This document shows, piece by piece, positions 26,711 to 34,469 of a stretch of 64,000 bases of DNA (its first letter is position 1; each line of letters starts with the position of its first letter). The DNA comes from Bacillota bacterium (GTDB lineage Bacteria; Bacillota; Clostridia; Lachnospirales; Lachnospiraceae), in NCBI GenBank assembly GCA_023398375.1, contig JAEWSH010000133.1, forward strand, positions 124,001 through 188,000. Direction: 5' to 3'. Below the pieces are notes generated by a model. The model saw nothing but the letters and a program-made list of their open reading frames with translations. It made no database searches and had not been told where the DNA came from. Made by a program: the position numbers and the translations under genes.

Positions 26711-26743
26711 AAGGCTGGTTTCGATAGAGACTGGCCTTCTTTA
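26711..26743 (+). terminator. Terminator of the dnaK operon
   Basis: AAGGCTGGT (26711-26719) pairs with ACTGGCCTT (26730-26738) with two wobble pairs, followed by CTTTA. The U-tract is short, so read-through into prmA is possible, as often seen for dnaJ-prmA. Confidence 0.6.
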
Positions 26744-26766
26744 ACGTATAGGAGCAGATACAACAC

Positions 26767-27723
26767 ATGAAATGGAAAAGATTGACTGTAAAAACAACAA
26801 CACAAGCAGAAGATATTATAATCAGTACATTATATGATATTGGTCTGGAGGGTGCACAGATTGAAGATAATGTACCACTTACAGCAGCGGATAAGGAGCA
26901 GATGTTCGTGGACATATTGCCGGAAGGACCGGCAGATGATGGAATAGCCTATGTGAGTTTTTTTGTTGAAGAAGATGATGCGCATGATATAGATATGATT
27001 GTGGAGTCTGCTGAAGCGGAATTAGAAAATCTCCGCCAATTTCTAGACATTGGTGAAGGTAGTATACAATTGTCAGAAACGGAGGATATTGATTGGATCA
27101 ACAATTGGAAACAGTATTTCCATCAATTTTATATCGATGACTTATTGGTGATCCCATCATGGGAAAAAGTAAAAGAAGAAGACAGGGATAAGAAGATATT
27201 GCACATTGATCCGGGCACTGCCTTTGGAACAGGTATGCACGAGACAACACAGCTATGTATCCGCCAGATAAAAAAATATGTTACAAATGAGACAGATATT
27301 CTGGATGTTGGATGCGGCAGTGGAATTTTGGGAATAATAGCATTAATGTATGGAGCACATAGCGCAAAAGGAACGGACCTTGATCCATGTGCAATGGAAG
27401 CAACATATGAAAATATGAAGGCGAATGGAGTTGACAAAGACAGCTTTCAAGTGATGATCGGTAATATCATATCAGATAGAAAAGTACAAGATGCGGCAGG
27501 GCATGAATGTTTCGATATTGTGGTTGCTAATATACTGGCTGATGTATTGGTACCTCTTACACCCGTAATCTTTAATCAATTAAAAAAAGGCGGAATCTAT
27601 ATCACATCCGGAATCATAGACAATAAAGAGACAACAGTTATAGGAGCTGTAGAGGCAGCAGGGTTAGAAGTTCTGGAAGTCACTTATCAGGGTGAGTGGG
27701 TCAGTGTAACTGCAAGAAAGTAA
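26767..27723 (+). CDS. prmA: Ribosomal protein L11 methyltransferase PrmA
   Basis: A 318-residue SAM-dependent enzyme. The N-terminal ferredoxin-like domain (1-95) binds L11; the catalytic Rossmann domain has DPGTAFGTGMHETT (PrmA signature), motif I LDVGCGSGILGI and VVANILADVL. It trimethylates L11 amino and lysine groups on the ribosome. The location after dnaJ and before rsmE is conserved in Firmicutes. The ribosome site AGGAG lies a little far upstream of ATG 26767, but the N-terminus matches the family. Confidence 0.96.
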   Translation: MKWKRLTVKTTTQAEDIIISTLYDIGLEGAQIEDNVPLTAADKEQMFVDILPEGPADDGIAYVSFFVEEDDAHDIDMIVESAEAELENLRQFLDIGEGSIQLSETEDIDWINNWKQYFHQFYIDDLLVIPSWEKVKEEDRDKKILHIDPGTAFGTGMHETTQLCIRQIKKYVTNETDILDVGCGSGILGIIALMYGAHSAKGTDLDPCAMEATYENMKANGVDKDSFQVMIGNIISDRKVQDAAGHECFDIVVANILADVLVPLTPVIFNQLKKGGIYITSGIIDNKETTVIGAVEAAGLEVLEVTYQGEWVSVTARK

Positions 27724-27742
27724 TGCGATTGGGAGTGAATAT

Positions 27743-28498
27743 ATGTATCAATTTTTTGTAGAGCCGTGTCAGATTCAAGAAGCTGAAAGAAGAATCACCA
27801 TACTTGGGAACGATGTAAATCATATAAAAAATGTTCTTCGTATGAAAACCGGAGAAGAGATTGCTATCAGCAATGGCATCGATAAAAAGGAATATCGTTG
27901 TGGTATTACAGAATTTACAGAGGATTCTATTATTTGTGAATTGCGTTTTATAAAAGAAGATGGACTGGAACTGCCGTCAAAGATTTATCTGTTCCAAGGA
28001 CTTCCAAAGGCTGATAAAATGGAATTAATTATACAAAAGGCAGTAGAATTAGGAGCATATCAGATAATTCCGATGACAACAAAAAGAGCGGTCGTGAGAC
28101 TGGATGAGAAAAAAGCAAAAAATAAAGTGGAGCGTTGGAACAGCATTGCAGAAGCGGCGGCAAAGCAAAGCAAGCGGCGGGTGATTCCAGAAGTGCATTC
28201 TGTAATGACGATGAAAGAAGCAGTTACTCTTGCTAGAGATATCAATGTAAAAGTAATTCCATATGAATTGGCAGAAGGCATGCAAAGTACAAAGAAAATC
28301 ATAGAAAGCATTTGTCCGGGCCAGTCAGTTGCTGTTTTTATTGGTCCGGAAGGTGGATTTGAAGAAAATGAAATACAAATGGCAATAGAGAGCGGGATTG
28401 TTCCGATTACGCTTGGAAAGAGAATTTTGAGAACTGAAACTGCGGGATTCACTACATTGGCGTGGATTATGTATCAATTGGAGATAAGCACGCTGTGA
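27743..28498 (+). CDS. rsmE: 16S rRNA m3U1498 methyltransferase RsmE
   Basis: A 251-residue SPOUT-class enzyme. The PUA-like N-terminal domain contains HIKNVLRMKTGEEI; the knot domain has YQIIPMTTKRAVVR, the SAM-binding loop VFIGPEGGFEENE and LGKRILRTETA, all RsmE signatures. It methylates N3 of U1498 in the decoding region of 16S rRNA. It is 19 bp after prmA, so the two ribosome-modifying enzymes are co-expressed. Confidence 0.96.
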   Translation: MYQFFVEPCQIQEAERRITILGNDVNHIKNVLRMKTGEEIAISNGIDKKEYRCGITEFTEDSIICELRFIKEDGLELPSKIYLFQGLPKADKMELIIQKAVELGAYQIIPMTTKRAVVRLDEKKAKNKVERWNSIAEAAAKQSKRRVIPEVHSVMTMKEAVTLARDINVKVIPYELAEGMQSTKKIIESICPGQSVAVFIGPEGGFEENEIQMAIESGIVPITLGKRILRTETAGFTTLAWIMYQLEISTL

Positions 28499-28542
28499 AA
28501 ATGCGCATATAATATAAATATACAGTATATTTTGGAGGAATT

Positions 28543-29706
28543 ATGGAAGTATATCTTGATAATTCAGCTACAACCAAATGCTTTGAAAGTGTTGCAGCAA
28601 TTATGACAAAAATCATGTGCGAAGATTACGGAAACCCCTCAAGTATGCATAATAAAGGTATGGTAGCTGAAAAATACATTCGTTATGCAAAAGAAGTGAT
28701 TTCAGGGAATCTAAAAGTAAGTGAAAAAGAAATCATATTTACGTCAGGCGGAACAGAATCTGATAACCTGGCACTGATAGGAACAGCGATGGCAAATCGG
28801 AGAGCGGGCAAGCATCTGATTACAACATGTATAGAACATCCTGCCATTTTGCAGACTATGCAGTATCTGGAAACATTAGGGTTTGTAGTCACATATCTTC
28901 CGGTGGATAAGAATGGTGTTATCCGTCTGGAAGATTTACAGAAAGCAATTACCAGAGAGACAATTCTGGTATCTATTATGCATACCAACAATGAGATAGG
29001 ATCACTTCAGCCAATTGCAGAAGCGGGAGCATTGATTAAGAGGATGAATCCTAATATTATTTTTCATGTAGATGCAGTACAGGGATATGGTAAATTCAGA
29101 ATCCTGCCTAAAAAAATGCATATAGATCTGTTATCGGTCAGTGCACATAAAATTCATGGTCCGAAAGGAATCGGATTCTTATATGCCAATGAAAGAATAA
29201 AGATCAGACCTATTATTTTTGGCGGCGGACAGCAGAAAGGAGTGCGCTCCGGAACAGAAAATGTACCAGCGATCGCAGGCCTTGCAAAAGCGGTGGAAGA
29301 AGTATACCAGAATCTTGATAATGACATAGAGAATCTCTACAGGATAAAAGAACTTTTTGTGAAAGAAGTTACTAAAATAGATGGTGTCAGGATAAATGGT
29401 TTAACAGGAAGAGACAGTGCACCGCATGTGGTAAGCATTGCTGTAAGAGGAATTCGAAGCGAAGTGATGTTACACGCTTTAGAAGAGAGAGATATTTATG
29501 TATCAGCTGGAAGTGCATGTGCTTCCAACCATCCTTCAATCTCTGCGACTTCTGCAACCTTAAAAGCAATAGGCATGGAAAAAGAAATGATGGATTCCAG
29601 CATTCGTTTCAGCTTTTCTGTTTTTACGACAAAGGAAGAAATAAACTATACAATACAAGTTTTGTGTGATATGATACCTATGCTTCGTAAATACACAAGA
29701 TATTGA
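28543..29706 (+). CDS. Cysteine desulfurase (NifS/IscS-like, ThiI partner)
   Basis: A 387-residue PLP enzyme. It has the N-terminal YLDNSATT, FTSGGTESDNLAL, the PLP lysine in SAHKIHGPKGIGF, and the active-site cysteine in SAGSACASNHPS. It takes sulfur from cysteine as an enzyme persulfide. It is followed after 18 bp by thiI; in Bacillus the equivalent pair (NifZ-ThiI) makes 4-thiouridine in tRNA. The adjacency therefore suggests a dedicated tRNA-thiolation sulfur donor rather than the general Fe-S enzyme. A GGAGG ribosome site precedes ATG 28543. Confidence 0.93.
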   Translation: MEVYLDNSATTKCFESVAAIMTKIMCEDYGNPSSMHNKGMVAEKYIRYAKEVISGNLKVSEKEIIFTSGGTESDNLALIGTAMANRRAGKHLITTCIEHPAILQTMQYLETLGFVVTYLPVDKNGVIRLEDLQKAITRETILVSIMHTNNEIGSLQPIAEAGALIKRMNPNIIFHVDAVQGYGKFRILPKKMHIDLLSVSAHKIHGPKGIGFLYANERIKIRPIIFGGGQQKGVRSGTENVPAIAGLAKAVEEVYQNLDNDIENLYRIKELFVKEVTKIDGVRINGLTGRDSAPHVVSIAVRGIRSEVMLHALEERDIYVSAGSACASNHPSISATSATLKAIGMEKEMMDSSIRFSFSVFTTKEEINYTIQVLCDMIPMLRKYTRY

Positions 29707-29724
29707 ACGAGAAAAGGAGTTTAC

Positions 29725-30903
29725 ATGTTTACAGCTTTTTTGATTAAATACGCTGAAATTGGCGTGAAGGGAAGAAACAGATATTTATTTGAAGATGCAC
29801 TTGTTTCACAGATTAAATACGCATTGAAGAGATGTGACGGAGAATTTCAAGTGCATAAAACGCAAGGAAGAATTTATGTAGAAGCAGTAAGTGAATTTGA
29901 CTTTGATGAAACAGTGGAAAATTTAAGAACTGTTTTTGGCATTTCTGGTATTTGTCCCGTTGTGCATGTAGAGGATGAAGGCTTTGAAAAATTATGTGAA
30001 GAAGTCATAAAATATATAGATCAAGTGTATCCGAATAAACACAAGACGTTTAAAGTGTGCGCCAGAAGAGCAAGAAAAAATTACCCTCTTGACTCTATGC
30101 GCATTAATCATGATATGGGTTCTGCTATTCTGGATGCTTTTCCGGATATCAGAGTAGATGTGCACAAGCCGGATATAGAACTCAATATCGAGGTCCGCGA
30201 GAAAATATATATTTATTCTAAGATTATTCCGGGTCCGGGTGGTATGCCGATCGGAACAGCGGGAAAGGCAATGCTCCTGTTATCAGGAGGCATTGACTCT
30301 CCTGTAGCGGGATATATGGTTGCTAAACGTGGTGTTAAAATAGATGCGGTATATTTCCACGCACCGCCTTATACCAGTGAGAGAGCAAAACAAAAAGTAG
30401 TTGATCTTGCGAAGCTCGTATCACGCTATTCGGGACCGATTTGTCTGCATGTTATAAATTTTACAGATATTCAGTTATATATTTATGAGAAATGTCCTCA
30501 TGAAGAATTAACAATTATTATGAGAAGATATATGATGAAGATTGCAGAGAAAGTAGCAGAAGAAAATCAATGTATTGGACTTGTTACAGGTGAGAGTATT
30601 GGACAGGTCGCATCACAGACCATGCAAAGTCTTGCAGTTACAAATGAGGTATGTACGATGCCGGTATATCGGCCATTAATAGGATTCGATAAACAGGAGA
30701 TTGTAGAAATATCTGAAAAGATCAATACGTATGAGACCTCCATTCTTCCATATGAAGACTGCTGCACGATCTTTGTAGCAAAACATCCGGTGACCAAACC
30801 TAATTTAAAAGTAATTAAACATCATGAGAAAAATCTCGAAGAAAAAATCGATGAACTGGTCGAGACGGCGCTAAACACACAGGAAGTGATTATGGTACGT
30901 TAA
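29725..30903 (+). CDS. thiI: tRNA 4-thiouridine synthetase ThiI
   Basis: A 392-residue enzyme with an N-terminal ferredoxin-like region (FLIKYAEIGVKGRNR), a THUMP RNA-binding domain (about 60-165) and a PP-loop ATPase domain with LLLSGGIDSPVAGY and a conserved CTMPVYRPLIGFDKQEI part. It ends without the rhodanese extension of the E. coli enzyme, as in Bacillus, where sulfur comes straight from the adjacent desulfurase. It adenylates U8 of tRNA and replaces oxygen by sulfur. AAAGGAG precedes ATG 29725. Confidence 0.96.
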   Translation: MFTAFLIKYAEIGVKGRNRYLFEDALVSQIKYALKRCDGEFQVHKTQGRIYVEAVSEFDFDETVENLRTVFGISGICPVVHVEDEGFEKLCEEVIKYIDQVYPNKHKTFKVCARRARKNYPLDSMRINHDMGSAILDAFPDIRVDVHKPDIELNIEVREKIYIYSKIIPGPGGMPIGTAGKAMLLLSGGIDSPVAGYMVAKRGVKIDAVYFHAPPYTSERAKQKVVDLAKLVSRYSGPICLHVINFTDIQLYIYEKCPHEELTIIMRRYMMKIAEKVAEENQCIGLVTGESIGQVASQTMQSLAVTNEVCTMPVYRPLIGFDKQEIVEISEKINTYETSILPYEDCCTIFVAKHPVTKPNLKVIKHHEKNLEEKIDELVETALNTQEVIMVR

Positions 30904-31025
30904 GATATAGGAAATCCTTAATACCTTCCTATAAAGATATAAGTATCAATGTTGCAAAACGTAAATGTGCAAATTGACGAACTCAAAATGTAAACAATCT
31001 TTTGACACTTCTATTGCAAACTATT

Positions 31026-31111
31026 AGAAACACGCTTTGCGAGTTTCTAAAGTTATCGCGGCAGTCGCCAAATACAAGCTGGCTTGTATTTGGCTCGTTG
31101 CTCGTGTAAAT
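31026..31111 (+). repeat. 86-bp interspersed structured repeat, copy A
   Basis: The block matches the reverse complement of 63915-64000 at 76 of 86 positions by hand alignment. It contains two hairpins: AGAAAC...GTTTCT around CGC-TTT-GCG, and CCAAATACAAG-CTGG-CTTGTATTTGG. It lies in the thiI 3' region, before a bidirectional terminator; bases 30904-31025 before it are AT-rich without a recognisable gene. Confidence 0.85.
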
Positions 31112-31112
31112 T

Positions 31113-31142
31113 AAAAAAGCAAGACAGATTGTCTTGCTTTTA
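31113..31142. terminator. Bidirectional terminator between thiI and the Crh-like gene
   Basis: AAAAGCAAGACA and TGTCTTGCTTTT form a perfect stem with a 3-nt loop, flanked by A-tract and T-tract, so it works on both strands: for thiI rightward and for the HPr-like gene leftward. Confidence 0.9.
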
Positions 31143-31188
31143 TCCTCTTTGAAGCAATGTGTAAATATATTTTACACATTGGACCCGA

Positions 31189-31419
31189 TCAAATGATGTA
31201 TGGTTTTAATACTGCTAATACGTCATCAACTGTTTCTTCAGCATGGATATTTAAATCGATTGGTTTAGATAAATCCAAACTAAAGATACCCATAATAGAT
31301 TTTGCGTCGATAACATATCTTCCAGATACTAAATCAAAATCATAATCGAATTTTGTTACATCATTAACAAAAGATTTTACTTTGTCAATTGAATTTAATG
31401 AAATTTGTACTGTTTTCAT
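31189..31419 (-). CDS. Crh-like HPr-family protein lacking the phospho-histidine
   Basis: A 76-residue protein on the minus strand, starting at ATG 31417-31419 behind AAGGAGG; a longer frame adds 23 unlikely residues. The middle segment KSIMGIFSLDLSKPIDL matches the HPr regulatory helix, with Ser41 at the place of HPr Ser46. The N-terminal His15 motif (GLHARPA) is absent, and the corresponding loop reads NDVTKFDYDFDLVSG. As in Bacillus Crh, it cannot be a PTS phosphocarrier but could be a regulator phosphorylated on serine. It is a lone gene between a promoter and a terminator. Function inferred from fold only. Confidence 0.8.
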   Translation of the reverse strand: MKTVQISLNSIDKVKSFVNDVTKFDYDFDLVSGRYVIDAKSIMGIFSLDLSKPIDLNIHAEETVDDVLAVLKPYII

Positions 31420-31459
31420 TGGACAATACCTCCTTGAATTTTTCATACCTTCAGTATTT

Positions 31460-31488
31460 ATACTAAAGGTTTCAATTAGAAAAGTCAA
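31460..31488 (-). promoter_or_regulatory. Promoter of the Crh-like gene
   Basis: On the minus strand TTGACT (31488-31483) is followed after 17 bp by TAGTAT (31465-31460), about 40 bp upstream of the start codon. Confidence 0.55.
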
Positions 31489-31521
31489 TGATAAAACAAT
31501 ACAAAAAATGTGAGGAATAAT

Positions 31522-32892
31522 ATGAAAAGTGTAGCATTACATAATTTAGGATGTAAAGTAAATGCTTATGAAATAGATGTTATGCAACAAATGTTACAAG
31601 AAAAAGGATATATCATTGTATCATTTGATGAAAAAGCGGATATTTATATAGTAAATACTTGCAGTGTAACAAACATTGCGGATAGAAAAAGCAGGCAGAT
31701 GCTTCATAAAGCTAAGAAAATGAATCCAGATGCGATTGTAGTTGCCACAGGGTGTTATGTGCAGACAGGAAAGGACATGCTGCAACAGGACGAATGTATC
31801 GATATTGTGATAGGCAATAACCGGAAAAAAGATATCGTAAAGATTATTGAAGAATTTATACAGGAACAACAGGTGACAGATGCGGTCATCGATATTAATA
31901 ATACAGAAGAATATGAAGAAATGAATCTCAGGCAGACAGCAGACCATACCAGAGCTTATATCAAGATTCAGGATGGATGTAATCAATTCTGCTCTTATTG
32001 TATCATTCCATATGCAAGAGGAAGAGTAAGAAGCAGAAGTGCTGCACATATTTTGGAAGAAATAACAGGACTTGTAGCAGTAGGATATAAAGAAATCGTT
32101 TTGACAGGTATTCATATCAGTTCTTATGGCACTGATTTTGTAAAAAAAGATTCCGAAGATTATCTAAGTATAGAGAAAAAAGATCCAAAAACAATTGCCC
32201 AGCAAAAAGGATACTTACTGGAATTGATCAGACAGATTCATCAGGTAAAAGATCTTGAGCGGATTCGTATCGGATCTTTGGAACCGCGTATCATAACAGA
32301 AGAATTTGCACGTACATTAAGTGAAATGCCAAAAATATGCCCGCATTTTCACTTATCTTTACAAAGCGGCTGTAATGCGACTTTAGAAAGAATGAATAGA
32401 CATTACACAGTAGACGAATACTATGGGAAAGTTAATTTGCTGCGAAAGTTTTTTGTGCACCCGGCTATTACCACAGATGTAATCGTAGGATTTCCGGAAG
32501 AATCGGAGGAAGAATTTCTTAACACAAAAGAATTTCTTGCTAAAATCAAATTTTATGAAATGCATATTTTCAAGTATTCAAAAAGGCAGGGAACAATGGC
32601 TGCTGCAATGAAAAACCAGGTGCCGGATCCGGTTAAAACACAAAGAAGCAATGATCTTCTCAAAATGGAAGAGAAACAGTCAATCGAGTATAGGAATTAT
32701 TATCTTGGGAAAGAAGAGGAAGTACTTTTTGAAGAAGAAAAGGAGATGAACGGAAAACAGTATTGGATAGGTCATACAAAGCAATATGTAAAAGTTGCTG
32801 CAACATGTAAGGTGAATCTTTCTAATCAAATAAAAAAGGGGAAAATATGTGAATTTTTACGGGATGATATTATGTTGATTGAATTATTCTAG
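31522..32892 (+). CDS. mtaB: tRNA t6A37 methylthiotransferase MtaB
   Basis: A 456-residue radical-SAM methylthiotransferase. The N-terminal UPF0004 domain has NLGCKVNAYE, VNTCSVT and ATGCYVQ (three Fe-S cysteines); the radical-SAM domain has DGCNQFCSYCIIPYARGR (CxxxCxxC); a TRAM domain ends the protein. The NLGCKVNxYE start and lack of the MiaB-type QMN signature indicate MtaB, which makes ms2t6A in tRNAs reading ANN codons. I chose ATG 31522 rather than GTG 31510. Divergent from the Crh-like gene. Confidence 0.92.
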   Translation: MKSVALHNLGCKVNAYEIDVMQQMLQEKGYIIVSFDEKADIYIVNTCSVTNIADRKSRQMLHKAKKMNPDAIVVATGCYVQTGKDMLQQDECIDIVIGNNRKKDIVKIIEEFIQEQQVTDAVIDINNTEEYEEMNLRQTADHTRAYIKIQDGCNQFCSYCIIPYARGRVRSRSAAHILEEITGLVAVGYKEIVLTGIHISSYGTDFVKKDSEDYLSIEKKDPKTIAQQKGYLLELIRQIHQVKDLERIRIGSLEPRIITEEFARTLSEMPKICPHFHLSLQSGCNATLERMNRHYTVDEYYGKVNLLRKFFVHPAITTDVIVGFPEESEEEFLNTKEFLAKIKFYEMHIFKYSKRQGTMAAAMKNQVPDPVKTQRSNDLLKMEEKQSIEYRNYYLGKEEEVLFEEEKEMNGKQYWIGHTKQYVKVAATCKVNLSNQIKKGKICEFLRDDIMLIELF

Positions 32893-32901
32893 TGGTAAGC
32901 A

Positions 32902-32930
32902 TTGAATTTTTGCGGTAATTAGAGTAGAAT
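32902..32930 (+). promoter_or_regulatory. Promoter upstream of ireB
   Basis: TTGAAT (32902-32907), 17 bp, TAGAAT (32925-32930); about 50 bp before the ireB start. Confidence 0.6.
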
Positions 32931-32980
32931 AAGTTTAAGTATACGTGAAATTGGATAAATTAGGTAAAGGACGTGGTGAC

Positions 32981-33244
32981 ATGCAAGATTTAGGAAACAC
33001 ACAATATTTTAAGGTCGAAACAGAGCCAGAAACTGGTGTCAAAGTAGTATTGGCTGCTGTTTATGAAGCATTGACAGAAAAAGGATATAATCCTGTCAAT
33101 CAAATCGTAGGTTATATCATGTCGGGCGATCCAACTTACATCACAAGCTATAAAAATGCCAGAAGCTTAATTATGAAAGTAGAACGTGATGAGCTTGTAG
33201 AAGAGATGCTGAAAGAATACATTAAAAATAATCATTGGAAATAG
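32981..33244 (+). CDS. ireB: IreB-family regulatory phosphoprotein
   Basis: An 87-residue protein (formerly DUF965). The family signatures ALTEKGYNPVNQIVGYIMSGDPTYIT-type core is present in residues about 30-60, and the N-terminus has a Thr (NTQYF) in the region phosphorylated in Enterococcus IreB by the PASTA kinase IreK. It is thought to modulate cell-envelope stress responses. ATG 32981 gives the family N-terminus; an upstream in-frame start at 32945 would add 12 atypical residues. First of a conserved Clostridia cluster ireB-ruvX-DUF1292-fur. Confidence 0.93.
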   Translation: MQDLGNTQYFKVETEPETGVKVVLAAVYEALTEKGYNPVNQIVGYIMSGDPTYITSYKNARSLIMKVERDELVEEMLKEYIKNNHWK

Positions 33245-33278
33245 GGTCTGTGTGAACGGACTTACGAGGAGATACTCT

Positions 33279-33719
33279 ATGAGGATAATGGGCTTAGACT
33301 TTGGCTCAAAGACAGTGGGTGTAGCAATCAGTGATTCTCTCCTTGTTACAGCTCAGGGAATAGAGATTGTAAGAAGGAAATCCGAAGATAAACTGCGACA
33401 GACATTGGCAAGAATCGAAGAATTAATTGTGCAATATGAGGTAAGTGAGATTGTACTTGGTCTGCCAAAGAATATGAATGATTCTTTGGGAGAACGGGCA
33501 GAAAAGACACTTGCTTTTAAGGAAATGCTAGAGAGAAGAACGGGATTACAAATTACCATGTGGGATGAACGTCTGACAACAGTTGCAGCAGATAAAGCAA
33601 TGATGGAAGCGGGAATCCGAAGAGAAAATAGGGGCAATTATGTAGATCAGATTGCCGCTGTATTTATTTTACAAGGATTTTTAGACTGCAAAAGTATGCA
33701 GAAGGATAGGAGTTCATAA
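33279..33719 (+). CDS. ruvX: RuvX/YqgF-type RNase H-fold nuclease (pre-16S rRNA processing)
   Basis: A 146-residue RNase H-like protein. MGLDFGSKTVGVAISD gives the first catalytic Asp, IVLGLPKNMNDSLGERA the second motif, and WDERLTT plus DQIAAVFILQ the last acidic residues. YqgF/RuvX helps finish the 5' end of 16S rRNA. ATG 33279 follows GAGGAG; the longer frame from 33252 overlaps the ribosome site. It is embedded between ireB and a DUF1292 gene, a linkage usual in Firmicutes. Confidence 0.94.
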   Translation: MRIMGLDFGSKTVGVAISDSLLVTAQGIEIVRRKSEDKLRQTLARIEELIVQYEVSEIVLGLPKNMNDSLGERAEKTLAFKEMLERRTGLQITMWDERLTTVAADKAMMEAGIRRENRGNYVDQIAAVFILQGFLDCKSMQKDRSS

Positions 33720-33721
33720 AT

Positions 33722-33997
33722 TTGGAAAAGATTACATTTACACCGGATGGTGGAGAACCAATAGATTTCTTTGTGCTTGAACAGACAAGGATTAGTGGTG
33801 TTAATTACATTCTGGTTACAGACCAGGAGACAGGCGATGGAGATGCCTTAATTCTCAAAGATTTGTCTCAACCTGAAGATATGCAGGCTCTATATGCAAT
33901 TGTCTCGGATGAGGATGAATTGAATACAGTTGCGCAGATGTTCGAAAGTCTGTTAGACGATATTGAACTTATAACAGAAGAGAGTGAATCAGACTGA
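33722..33997 (+). CDS. DUF1292-family small acidic protein
   Basis: A 91-residue acidic protein starting with TTG, which follows AGGAG at a suitable distance. The pattern ITFTPDGGEPIDFFVLEQT-ISGVNYILVTD matches DUF1292, a small beta-rich family next to ruvX in nearly all Firmicutes. No function is established. Its end overlaps the upstream region of fur by sequence only; the fur start lies 17 bp beyond the stop. Confidence 0.9.
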   Translation: MEKITFTPDGGEPIDFFVLEQTRISGVNYILVTDQETGDGDALILKDLSQPEDMQALYAIVSDEDELNTVAQMFESLLDDIELITEESESD

Positions 33998-34013
33998 ACC
34001 GGGGAATTTGGAT

Positions 34014-34469
34014 ATGTCAGTGGATAGAGAACAATTTGAAAAAATCCTTAGGGAAAAAGGATTAAAAGTAACCACACAGCGAGTACTTGTACTTGAGGTG
34101 TTATCGTCTTGTCCGGACAGACATCTAACGGCAGAAGAAATATTTGAGCTAGTAAAAGTAGATTATCCAGTGATTGGATTAGCTACTGTTTATAGAACAA
34201 TACAATTACTTTTAGAGTTGCACTTAATTGATCGAATCAATTTGGATGACGGCTATGTACGGTATGAAATTGGTGATTTGAGCGAGAAAGAAGCAAGGCA
34301 CCACCATCATCATTTGATTTGCACGAGCTGTGGAAGAATTTTATCTTTTCAAGACGATCTGTTGGAAGAATTAGAAGGTAAAATTGGGGATACCACAGGC
34401 TTTCTGGTTGTTGATCATGAAGTGAAGCTATATGGGTATTGTGAAGAATGTAGGAGGAAAATTAATTGA
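34014..34469 (+). CDS. Fur-family metalloregulator
   Basis: A 151-residue regulator: winged helix (LKVTTQRVLVLEVLSS, YPVIGLATVYRTIQLL) then dimerisation domain with the histidine-rich EARHHHHHLICTSCG metal site and a second Cys pair CEEC. Both CxxC pairs give a structural zinc. It could be Fur, PerR or Zur; the usual PerR discriminating residues are not resolvable by eye, so I give no symbol. The ATG at 34014 follows GGGGA; a GTG at 33984 overlaps the previous gene. The stop overlaps the RNase J start by 4 bp. Confidence 0.92.
   Translation: MSVDREQFEKILREKGLKVTTQRVLVLEVLSSCPDRHLTAEEIFELVKVDYPVIGLATVYRTIQLLLELHLIDRINLDDGYVRYEIGDLSEKEARHHHHHLICTSCGRILSFQDDLLEELEGKIGDTTGFLVVDHEVKLYGYCEECRRKIN

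Noticed and set aside
33984..34013. Longer Fur start at GTG 33984
   Set aside because: It overlaps the DUF1292 gene; ATG 34014 has its own GGGGA ribosome site and gives the normal family N-terminus.
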